NCBI RefSeq assembly: GCF_934277605.1
Contig: NZ_CAKQVD010000042.1
Coordinates: forward strand, 1 to 16,920
Reading direction: 5' to 3'
DNA: 16,920 nucleotides
Origin: an uncultured Anaerotignum sp.
Lineage (GTDB): Bacteria > Bacillota > Clostridia > Lachnospirales > Anaerotignaceae
Every line of letters begins with the position of its first letter. The first letter of the stretch is position 1. Under the pieces are notes generated by a model. That model saw nothing but the letters and a program-made list of their open reading frames with translations. It had not been told where the DNA came from and did not search any database. Made by a program: the position numbers and the translations under genes. Of the stretch, positions 7,648 to 13,040 are shown one piece after another.

Positions 7648-8360
7648 TCCTCACCTCCCATGAAAAATCTGCATCCGGTTTCCATGCCAAACAGGCCGGG
7701 CAAAACCTCTTCCTTTGTGCCGATTTGCTTTACCTCGCCGGCACTCAGCAGAACCACCTGATCGGCGATATCCAAAATTCTTTCCTGATGGGAAATGATG
7801 ATGATAGAGCCTTGAATTTCCTCGTGCATTTTTTCAAACACATCAATCAAATTTTTAAAGCTCCACAGGTCAATGCCTGCCTCCGGCTCATCAAACAGTG
7901 TCAGCTTTGTTTTTCTTGCCATAACGGTTGCAATTTCGATACGCTTCAGCTCGCCGCCGGAAAGGCTTGCGTTTACCTCACGGTCGATATAGTCCTTGGC
8001 GCACATCCCAACCTCAGACAAATACTGACACGCATCTGCTGTGCTAAGCTCCTGTCCGCTTGCCAGACAGATTAAGTCCTTCACGGTAACGCCCTTGAAG
8101 CGCACGGGCTGCTGGAAGGCAAAGCTAATGCCTGCCCTTGCACGCTCTGTAATGCCGAGGCCTGTGATATCCTCGCCATCCAAAAGAATCTGTCCGCTGT
8201 CGGGGGTTAAAATCCCGCTGATGATTCTTGCCAGAGTGGATTTGCCGCTGCCGTTGGGGCCTGTAATTACGATGAACTTTGCATCATCAATCGTCAGATT
8301 GATATCCTTGAGAATCTGCTTTCCGTCTGCGGAAAAACAGATATTCTTCAATTCCAACAT
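7644..8360 (-). CDS. sufC: SufC Fe-S assembly ATPase
   Basis: This is a soluble ABC-type ATPase of 238 residues that powers conformational change in the SufB-type scaffold. Walker A is GPNGSGKST (34-42), the Q-loop AFQQPVRFKG (81-90), the signature LSGGELKR (133-140) and Walker B LFDEPEAGID (155-164), with switch histidine H191. The FDEPEAGID form and the FQ-P-x-x-x-x-G region are typical of SufC rather than of transporter ATPases, and no membrane permease gene is adjacent. AGGAGG lies about 10 bases before the ATG. It is the first gene of the suf-lepB unit, with a promoter at 8502-8531 and a structured 140-nt leader. Confidence 0.93.
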   Translation of the reverse strand: MLELKNICFSADGKQILKDINLTIDDAKFIVITGPNGSGKSTLARIISGILTPDSGQILLDGEDITGLGITERARAGISFAFQQPVRFKGVTVKDLICLASGQELSTADACQYLSEVGMCAKDYIDREVNASLSGGELKRIEIATVMARKTKLTLFDEPEAGIDLWSFKNLIDVFEKMHEEIQGSIIIISHQERILDIADQVVLLSAGEVKQIGTKEEVLPGLFGMETGCRFFMGGEE

Positions 8361-8383
8361 ACTTATGATTCCTCCTGTTTATC

Positions 8384-8490
8384 AAATATTTCTCATGGAA
8401 ATATTTTTCTCTCTTGCAGGCCGCAGGGGCTGTTCTCTCTCTCAGCAAGCCATCCGCAGCCTTGAAAATGCAGGTTTCTACAAAACCTGC
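8384..8490 (-). promoter_or_regulatory. Structured 5' leader of the suf operon
   Basis: Two perfect hairpins lie in the leader. GCAGGTTT/AAACCTGC (plus 8470-8477 and 8483-8490, loop of 5) sits right at the 5' end of the transcript. AAATATTTC/GAAATATTT (8384-8392 and 8398-8406, loop of 5) ends about 10 bases before the AGGAGG of sufC. A GC-rich partly self-complementary stretch separates them. No T-run follows either hairpin, so transcript stability or translational control is more likely than termination. No known riboswitch was recognised. Confidence 0.5.
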
Positions 8491-8501
8491 CAATCTTATA
8501 A

Positions 8502-8531
8502 ATTATAACAACGAAAGGTACAAACTGTCAA
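8502..8531 (-). promoter_or_regulatory. Consensus sigma-A promoter of the suf operon
   Basis: On the minus strand a perfect TTGACA (plus 8526-8531) and a perfect TATAAT (plus 8502-8507) are 18 bases apart. Transcription would start near 8495, about 135 bases before the sufC start codon. This is the strongest promoter match in the window. Confidence 0.85.
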
Positions 8532-8585
8532 CGCTTTTGCCCCTTCCCGCCTAATTTCCGCCTGCAAAAAGGGGAAAACCTTCTC

Positions 8586-8614
8586 TTGAAAGGATTTCTC
8601 CGATATGGTACATT
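8586..8614 (+). promoter_or_regulatory. Promoter of the 193-residue FtsZ-like gene
   Basis: TTGAAA (8586-8591) and TACATT (8609-8614) are separated by 17 bases, with an extended -10 TGG directly before TACATT. A start near 8621 leaves a leader of about 38 bases with AAGGAGAG 6 bases before the ATG at 8659. Confidence 0.65.
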
Positions 8615-8658
8615 TATTACAGCAAAATTCATTTTTTTGAAAAAAAGGAGAGAAACGT

Positions 8659-9240
8659 ATGCTTGGCTTTCATACAGACGGAATTCGCCTCTTTGGCGCA
8701 TCCGATTCATTGGTGGCAGCACTGAAAAAGCAAAAGCTGCCCCTCGTCAAAACCTCTACAACAAATACCTTGGTTTTTGCCGTCAATACGGCAGAGCCTT
8801 TGACAAAAAAGCTCTATATGCCCTCTTTTCTGGCACCCCAAGCGCCTTGGTTCAGCTGCTTTGTGGGCGAGGCAGAGCGTCCCGCACCCTATTCCCTGCA
8901 CTTCGCAGCAGAGGCGGATTTGGTGGATTTCATTTTATCCATGTATTATTGTGCGCAGGGCTTCCTGCATTTAGACTTTGATTTGGCAGAATTGGTCACA
9001 AAGCTGAACCCCTCCCCCGAGTATATGATTCATTCCTTCGAGGAAAAGGATTTCCACAAAATCGGCGAGGAAGGTGCCTTTGCGGCGTGCTTTTGCTTTT
9101 TGGAGGGCGGCTTTATGGAAAGTGACCGCCTGTTCGGCAAGCTGACAAAGGAATACGGCGTGGGTGCGGATAAAATCATGCTGGCAGGCTCCTTTGATTC
9201 CAAATATCAATTTCTGCGCACCTTTATTCCGCAAAAATAA
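8659..9240 (+). CDS. Unknown protein resembling the FtsZ/tubulin C-terminal domain, no GTPase half
   Basis: This gene is not recognised as a named family. The 193-residue protein is soluble, with no signal peptide. By eye its second half follows the C-terminal half of FtsZ. EADLVDFILSMYYCAQG (85-101) matches the long core-helix region, and LHLDFDLAELVTKL (103-116) matches the INxDFADVxxVM segment with its catalytic aspartate loop. GAFAACFCFLEGGFMESDRL (139-158) and ADKIMLAGSFDSKYQFLRTFI (split here as ADKIMLAGSFD and SKYQFLRTFI, 170-190) match the last strands. Nothing resembles the nucleotide-binding GGGTGTG loop, and the first 80 residues are unlike the FtsZ N-domain. It would therefore not bind GTP alone, but could interact with FtsZ or be a relic. 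AAGGAGAG precedes the ATG by 6 bases. The gene stands alone with its own promoter. The gene call is firm; the fold is inference. Confidence 0.75.
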   Translation: MLGFHTDGIRLFGASDSLVAALKKQKLPLVKTSTTNTLVFAVNTAEPLTKKLYMPSFLAPQAPWFSCFVGEAERPAPYSLHFAAEADLVDFILSMYYCAQGFLHLDFDLAELVTKLNPSPEYMIHSFEEKDFHKIGEEGAFAACFCFLEGGFMESDRLFGKLTKEYGVGADKIMLAGSFDSKYQFLRTFIPQK

Positions 9241-9257
9241 CTTTTTGTCGATTCCTC

Positions 9258-9286
9258 TTTACAAATGACAAAAAGGCAGTTAGAAT
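9258..9286 (+). promoter_or_regulatory. Promoter of the folT transcript
   Basis: TTTACA (9258-9263) and TAGAAT (9281-9286) are exactly 17 bases apart, each one mismatch from consensus. The start near 9293 is about 25 bases before the THF aptamer. The -35 box lies in the loop of a perfect 9-bp inverted repeat, CTTTTTGTC (9241-9249) and GACAAAAAG (9267-9275), which directly follows the stop codon of the upstream gene and may be its transcript end or a protein site. Confidence 0.75.
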
Positions 9287-9316
9287 GATTACGCAGGATT
9301 TTTCCTGTGCAAATAC

Positions 9317-9418
9317 ACAGAGTAGGGCTTTGTGCGTTAAGTGTCCGGTGGACGGGGAGTTGTCATCGGAACGAAAAGCAGAATTTCTGCTTGCGGTGCA
9401 AAACTCGCATCCCGCTGT
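9317..9418 (+). promoter_or_regulatory. THF (tetrahydrofolate) riboswitch, folT RNA motif
   Basis: This aptamer binds reduced folates and lowers expression of folate uptake or synthesis genes. The diagnostic elements appear in order: the opening strand ACAGAGTAGGG, the core GCGTTAAGTG (9334-9343), an internal GGACGGGG-GTTGTC stem region, the variable hairpin AAGCAGAATTTCTGCTT, GCGGTGCAAAAC, and the closing GCATCCCGCTGT (9407-9418), whose end pairs with ACAG at the start. The match to the published THF motif is strong by memory of its conserved GUUAAGUG and GCAUCCCGCU segments. The downstream gene is folT, the typical partner in Clostridia. Confidence 0.93.
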
Positions 9419-9506
9419 TTCATAATGAAGAAGAACAATCCTCTTTGTTATCCATACAGCAAGCCTGCATCGGCAGGTGTATTTGCGTTGGTATTGTGAT
9501 AATAGA

Positions 9507-9558
9507 GAGGGTTTTTATTTGGAAAAAAGCCCTCCTATTTCCCATTGAAAAAAGGAGG
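9507..9558 (+). promoter_or_regulatory. Possible ribosome-binding-site switch ahead of folT
   Basis: CCTCCT (9531-9536) is complementary to the folT ribosome-binding site AGGAGG (9553-9558). The same stretch (CCCTC, 9530-9534) can instead pair with an upstream GAGGG (9507-9511), extended by T-run/A-run pairing. The two stems are mutually exclusive, one hiding and one freeing the ribosome-binding site. This is the expected logic of a translational riboswitch. It sits 90-140 bases after the aptamer, with further hairpins (CCTGC/GCAGG at 9464-9477) in between. The pairing is seen in the sequence; coupling to the aptamer is inferred. Confidence 0.55.
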
Positions 9559-9566
9559 TATTTTTT

Positions 9567-10076
9567 ATGACCGAAAAACAGAAGAGCATGACACATCGGT
9601 TGGTACTGATGGCAATGCTTGTAGCGGTGCAGATTATCCTGTCCCGTTTCCTTTCCATCAATCTTTGGAATTTAAAGATTGGCTTTTCCTTTATTCCCAT
9701 CGTTCTTGCAGGCATCCTTCTGGGGCCTCTGAGCGCAGGCTTGGTGGGGCTGGTGGCGGATGTCCTTGGGGCAACCCTGTTCCCCATCGGCGCATTCTTC
9801 CCCGGCTTTTCGCTGACCTGCTTCCTCACTGCCTTCGGCTATGGCTTCTTCCTGCATAAAAATCAGAGCATGAAGAACATCCTTGCGGCAGTGCTGTTCT
9901 CCGAAATCGTAGGAACAGTTCTTTTGAATACCCTTTGGATTTCCATTCTTTACGGTGCGCCCTTTGTTGCAGTGCTGATTCCCCGTCTTGCACAGGCAGC
10001 AGGCATGGGTGTTGTGGAGGTGCTTTGCATCCGCTTCATGACAAAATATGTACCCCAACTGAAAAAAGCCGTTTAA
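9567..10076 (+). CDS. folT: Folate-specific ECF transporter S component FolT
   Basis: This is a 169-residue membrane protein with about six hydrophobic helices and no ATPase, typical of the substrate-binding S component of energy-coupling factor transporters. It works with a shared EcfA/EcfA'/EcfT module, which is not in this window. After MTEKQKSMTHRLVLMAMLVAVQIILSR (shown in part: TEKQKSMTHRLVLMAML) come the family-like FSFIPIVLAGILLGPLSAG and LVGLVADVLGA, then GAFFPGF and a C-terminal helix ending in basic residues. Folate specificity rests mainly on the THF riboswitch directly upstream, together with FolT-like sequence. The ribosome-binding site AGGAGG is 8 bases before the ATG. A strong terminator follows 5 bases after the stop. 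Confidence 0.93.
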   Translation: MTEKQKSMTHRLVLMAMLVAVQIILSRFLSINLWNLKIGFSFIPIVLAGILLGPLSAGLVGLVADVLGATLFPIGAFFPGFSLTCFLTAFGYGFFLHKNQSMKNILAAVLFSEIVGTVLLNTLWISILYGAPFVAVLIPRLAQAAGMGVVEVLCIRFMTKYVPQLKKAV

Positions 10077-10080
10077 TGCA

Positions 10081-10110
10081 CAAAAAAGACCGAACCCTCG
10101 GTCTTTTTTT
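10081..10110. terminator. Intrinsic terminator of folT, first copy of a 30-bp repeat
   Basis: AAAAAAGACCGA (10082-10093) and TCGGTCTTTTTT (10098-10109) form a perfect 12-bp stem with loop ACCC and a T-run. It is symmetric enough to work in both directions, so it can also end the toxin mRNA coming from the right. The same 30 bases recur exactly at 10460-10489. Confidence 0.9.
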
Positions 10111-10111
10111 C

Positions 10112-10140
10112 TTGTATCTCATCAGAAGATATGTTATAGT
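10112..10140 (+). promoter_or_regulatory. Promoter of the putative antitoxin RNA
   Basis: TTGTAT (10112-10117) and TATAGT (10135-10140) have a 17-base spacer, starting immediately after the folT terminator. Transcription would begin near 10147. Confidence 0.6.
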
Positions 10141-10146
10141 AAGCAT

Positions 10147-10249
10147 ATAAAGAGGGAAGCCGGTCGAACGGCTTACCGCAAAATTTTAGTGTTTAACCTT
10201 TTATAAGGTCAGCCGTCATTATTGCAGTAATGGCGGCTATTTTCGTTTT
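10147..10249 (+). ncRNA. Putative antisense antitoxin RNA of a type I toxin-antitoxin pair
   Basis: This is a short non-coding RNA predicted between the promoter at 10112-10140 and a terminator made of AGCCGTCATTA (10211-10221) and TAATGGCGGCT (10228-10238), which is followed by a T-rich tail. It folds as three hairpins: AAGCCG/CGGCTT, ACCTT/AAGGT and the terminator. It is complementary to the last codons and 3' untranslated part of the toxin mRNA, the usual arrangement in Bacillus TxpA/RatA and BsrG/SR4 pairs. Its 5' part (AAAGAGGG-AAGCCG) also nearly repeats plus-strand bases 10380-10394, so it could pair with the toxin leader too. No open reading frame with a ribosome-binding site is evident. 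Existence as RNA is inference from promoter and terminator. Confidence 0.65.
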
Positions 10250-10332
10250 CCCCTGAAAATTGTATGACACAATCCAACAAGGGCGCAAATGAATATTCCC
10301 GTCTGAATCAAATCAGAGTATGTAACATACAT
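10237..10332 (-). CDS. Putative holin-like type I toxin peptide, 31 aa
   Basis: This small gene encodes a peptide that starts MYVTYSDLIQTG, continues IFICALVGLCHTIF as a single membrane-spanning segment, and ends RGKRK. A polar YSDLIQ start, one short hydrophobic helix and a basic tail are the pattern of the putative holin-like toxin (Hol_Tox/TxpA-BsrG-like) family of Firmicutes, which damage or depolarise the cell membrane when unrepressed. AGGAGGG lies 8 bases before the ATG. The minus-strand promoter has an extended -10, TGCTATACT (plus 10422-10430). The mRNA would have a leader of about 80 bases and could run to the terminator at 10081-10110. A convergent RNA covers its 3' end. The reading frame was checked codon by codon. 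Confidence 0.82.
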   Translation of the reverse strand: MYVTYSDLIQTGIFICALVGLCHTIFRGKRK

Positions 10333-10340
10333 CAGCAACG

Positions 10341-10430
10341 CCCTCCTTTCTTACGTCTGGAGGGTTAGCCCCTCCGATGAAAGAGGGTAAGCCGCCCGGT
10401 TCTCCGGTTCCCATGTATAAAAGTATAGCA
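10341..10430 (-). promoter_or_regulatory. Toxin promoter and self-masking leader
   Basis: The extended -10 TGCTATACT sits at plus 10422-10430. In the leader, CCCTCC (plus 10359-10364 read on the minus strand) can pair with the toxin ribosome-binding site GGAGGG (plus 10341-10346) or with an upstream GGAGGG (plus 10370-10375), giving two exclusive hairpins. CGGCTTACC (plus 10386-10394 on the minus strand) is perfectly complementary to GGTAAGCCG in the mRNA 3' tail (plus 10169-10177), a 5'-3' contact typical of type I toxin mRNAs. Confidence 0.6.
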
Positions 10431-10459
10431 TATCTCATTCCAAAAAGCAGCAGAAGCAG

Positions 10460-10489
10460 CAAAAAAGACCGAACCCTCGGTCTTTTTTT
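10460..10489. terminator. Intrinsic terminator of the rlmI gene, second copy of the 30-bp repeat
   Basis: It is identical over 30 bases to 10081-10110, with the same 12-bp stem, ACCC loop and T-runs. It begins 5 bases after the rlmI stop codon (minus strand) and lies upstream of the toxin promoter. Confidence 0.9.
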
Positions 10490-10494
10490 ATTGC

Positions 10495-11697
10495 TTAAGG
10501 CTGATTCAGCACTTGGAAAATATAAAATTTCAGATAATAGGATTCCTCTGCCGCCCAAAGAATCGGGTGGTCGGGCGCCTGATGTCTATATTCCACCTGC
10601 CGCAGTCGCTTATGCACATTCCTTGCCGCCTGCCCGATGGTCTGCGTGAACAGCTCATAGGTCATAAAATGAGAGCAGGAGCAGGTTGCCAAAAAGCCGC
10701 CGTCCTTCAGCAGCTTCATGGCACGCAGGTTGATTTCCCGATAGCCCTTCACTGCATTTTTCACGGAGCTTCTGGATTTGGTAAAGGCGGGCGGATCCAG
10801 AATAATCACATCAAATTTTCTGCCCTCTGCCTCCAGTTCGGGTAAAAGCGTAAACACATCCTCGCATTGAAATTTCACCACATTCTGCAAGCCGTTCAGC
10901 CTTGCATTTTCTGTTGCTTGGTCCACCGCAAGCTGGCTTGCATCAATCCCAAGCACACTTTTTGCCCCCGCAATGCCCGCATTGAGCGCAAAGGAGCCTG
11001 TGTGCGTGAAGCAATCCAGCACATCCATCCCCTGACAAATTTTATGGATGGAAAGGCGGTTATACTTCTGGTCGAGGAAAAAGCCTGTTTTCTGCCCCTC
11101 CTCCACATCAACCATATATTTTACGCCGTTTTCCACAATCTGCACCTTTGTATCAAACGGCTCGCTGAGAAAGCCCTTATACTGCGGCAGGCCCTCCTGC
11201 TTACGCACCTTCGCATCACTTCTTTCATATACCCCACGGATATGCACGCCATCCGCCTCCAAAACCGAAAGGAGCAGACGCAAAATGGTTTCCTTCATGC
11301 GGTCAATTCCCATCGCAAGAGACTGCACCACCAGCACATCGGAAAACTTATCCACCACCAAGCCGGGCAGAAAATCCGCCTCGCCGAAAATCACACGGCA
11401 GGAGGAGGTATCCACTGTGCGCTTGCGATAGTCCCACGCCGCCTGCACTCTTTCACGCAAGAATGCCTCATCAATCACAGCATCCTTCCTTCTGCTCATC
11501 ATACGAATGGTAATCTTGGAATTGCCGTTATAAAAGCCTGTTCCCATCGGGTAGCCGTCAAAATCCTGCACCGCAATCAAGCCGCCGTTGACTGCATCCT
11601 CCGTCACTGCGGCAATTTCATTATCGAATATCCAAAGACCGCCTGCCTTAAGCATACGCCCTTCGCCCTTTTTTAATGTTGCAACCGGTAAACCCAT
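10495..11697 (-). CDS. rlmI: 23S rRNA (cytosine-C5) methyltransferase, RlmI-type
   Basis: This is a 400-residue SAM-dependent methyltransferase that places m5C on 23S rRNA (C1962 in E. coli). An N-terminal PUA RNA-binding domain spans about 3-70 (LKKGEGRMLKAGGLWIFDNEI). A central EEHEH-like domain includes GEADFLPGLVVDKFSD (105-120) and QKTGFFLDQKYNR (202-214). The Rossmann domain has the SAM loop DCFTHTGSFALNA (228-240), the acidic residue GIDAS (250-254) and the catalytic motif LDPPAFTK (300-307). TCSCSHF (338-344) supplies the family cysteines. Length and motif order match the RlmI family well. AAGGAG lies 7 bases before the ATG. It follows the CofE-like gene, with a terminator 36 bases before its start codon, so it may be expressed by read-through. 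Confidence 0.93.
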   Translation of the reverse strand: MGLPVATLKKGEGRMLKAGGLWIFDNEIAAVTEDAVNGGLIAVQDFDGYPMGTGFYNGNSKITIRMMSRRKDAVIDEAFLRERVQAAWDYRKRTVDTSSCRVIFGEADFLPGLVVDKFSDVLVVQSLAMGIDRMKETILRLLLSVLEADGVHIRGVYERSDAKVRKQEGLPQYKGFLSEPFDTKVQIVENGVKYMVDVEEGQKTGFFLDQKYNRLSIHKICQGMDVLDCFTHTGSFALNAGIAGAKSVLGIDASQLAVDQATENARLNGLQNVVKFQCEDVFTLLPELEAEGRKFDVIILDPPAFTKSRSSVKNAVKGYREINLRAMKLLKDGGFLATCSCSHFMTYELFTQTIGQAARNVHKRLRQVEYRHQAPDHPILWAAEESYYLKFYIFQVLNQP

Positions 11698-11733
11698 CAG
11701 CCTTCTCCTTTCTGAATAAAAACCCTTCCTGCG

Positions 11734-11763
11734 AAAAAAAGGAGTATCTCCCGATACTCCCTT
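11734..11763 (-). terminator. Intrinsic terminator after the CofE-like gene
   Basis: On the minus strand GGAGTATC and GATACTCC form a perfect 8-bp stem with loop GGGA, extended by AAAG/CTTT pairing and followed by seven Ts. It lies between the CofE-like gene and rlmI, 36 bases before the rlmI start. Confidence 0.88.
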
Positions 11764-11802
11764 TCATTTTATTTATCTTACTTATCCGCTTATCAAACCT
11801 GC

Positions 11803-12984
11803 TTAGTTTGCGTAGTTATTGAAATAGTTCTGTACCAGAACGATAGGTGTACCCTTGTCGCCGGAGCCGCTTGTCAGGTCGCACAGGGAACCAATCAAAT
11901 CTGTCAGGCGGCGGGGTGTTGTGCCTTCGGATGCCATCTGCCCCTTCAGGTTTGCCTCCTTCGCCTTGATTGCCTTCTTGATTGCCTCTGCCAGCTCTTC
12001 GCCGTTCAGGTCAGCAAAATCGTTATCTGCCAGATATTTCAGCTTCAGCTCGTTGGGCAGACCGTTCAGGCCGTCTGTGTAGCCTGCGCCGACAACGGGA
12101 TCAGCCAGCTCCCAAATCTTGCCAACGGGATCCTTGAAGGCACCGTCGCCATAAACCATAGCCTCAACCTTTACGCCTGTGCGTGCGATGATTTCCTTCT
12201 GGATTTCCTCTGCAACCTCCTGTGCGTTCTTGGGGAAAAGCTTGATGGTTGTTTCTGTTGCCTTATTGGAGCCAAGCAGACCATATTCCGCATTGTAGCC
12301 GCTGCCGTTTACGGGTGCATTCAGGATTTCTGCCATTGTCAGAACCTTTTCGCCGCCCTTTGCCAGAATACGACGTTTGGAGCGTTCTCTGTTGTGAATA
12401 TCACAGCACAAAACATTCTTTGTATAGCTTACGATTGCTTCGGGATGATTTGCGAATACGATTTCCGCCTCTGCGCCTTCCTCCTCAATCAGTCCCTTAT
12501 AGTATTCCACATAGTCCACGCCTGTGAAGGGGTGCTTCACATAGCCGAAGGCCTTGCGGTATCCCTCCAGGGACAACACATCTGTATAGGGATTTACGCC
12601 GCTGTCATCCAAAATATCCATATCAAACAGGTGGTTGCCAACTTCATCGGAAGGATAGCTCAGCATCAGCACTACCTTCTTTGCGCCCTTTGCAATCCCT
12701 CTCAGGCAGATTGCAAAACGGTTTCTGCTGAGGATGGGGAATACAACACCGACGGTTTCGCCGCCCAGCTTTGCTTTTACGTCTGCCGCAATATCCTCTG
12801 TGGATGCGTAGTTGCCGTCTGCACGCGCAACAACTGCCTCTGTTACACAGATTACATCTCTTTCATGCAGCTGGAAACCATCCTGCTCCACTGCTGCCAG
12901 AACGGAATCTGCTACGATTTTAACGATGTCATCCCCTTCACGGATGATAGGTGCTTTGATACCTCTGGAAATTGTTCCTGCCAT
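11803..12984 (-). CDS. Coenzyme F420-0:L-glutamate ligase family protein (CofE-like)
   Basis: This is a 393-residue cytoplasmic protein with the CofE (PF01996) pattern. It starts TISRGIKAPIIREGDDIVKIV, given here as RGIKAPIIREGDD, then DVICVTEAVVARADGNY (43-59), where CofE enzymes bind the GTP and metal. Later come LSRNRFAICLRGIAKG, ANHPEAIVSYTKN, MVYGDGAFKDPVGKIWELADP and a C-terminal TPRRLTDLIGSLCDLTSGSG. Genuine CofE adds glutamate to coenzyme F420, but Clostridia normally lack F420 and no other F420 gene is seen here. Firmicute homologues of this longer form may act on another substrate. AGGAGGT lies 8 bases before the ATG. A long structured leader with its own promoter precedes it, and a strong terminator follows. 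Family membership is likely; substrate unknown. Confidence 0.85.
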   Translation of the reverse strand: MAGTISRGIKAPIIREGDDIVKIVADSVLAAVEQDGFQLHERDVICVTEAVVARADGNYASTEDIAADVKAKLGGETVGVVFPILSRNRFAICLRGIAKGAKKVVLMLSYPSDEVGNHLFDMDILDDSGVNPYTDVLSLEGYRKAFGYVKHPFTGVDYVEYYKGLIEEEGAEAEIVFANHPEAIVSYTKNVLCCDIHNRERSKRRILAKGGEKVLTMAEILNAPVNGSGYNAEYGLLGSNKATETTIKLFPKNAQEVAEEIQKEIIARTGVKVEAMVYGDGAFKDPVGKIWELADPVVGAGYTDGLNGLPNELKLKYLADNDFADLNGEELAEAIKKAIKAKEANLKGQMASEGTTPRRLTDLIGSLCDLTSGSGDKGTPIVLVQNYFNNYAN

Positions 12985-13040
12985 AGTGTAAAACCTCCTG
13001 AAAAATTCGATTTATTTCTCACAGGCGTTCTGCCTGCTTT

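Noticed and set aside
6568..7761. 397-residue plus-strand open frame
   Set aside because: It is antisense to lepB, sufB and sufC, which have clear motifs and ribosome-binding sites.
8361..8500. T-box or known riboswitch in the suf leader
   Set aside because: No T-box sequence, specifier-like stem or terminator T-run was found, and no known aptamer core was recognised.
9307..9570. 87-residue open frame across the folT leader
   Set aside because: It lies over the THF aptamer and ribosome-binding-site switch, has no ribosome-binding site, and overlaps the folT start.
10867..11676. 269-residue plus-strand open frame
   Set aside because: It is the mirror of the rlmI coding sequence, and no homologous pattern was seen.
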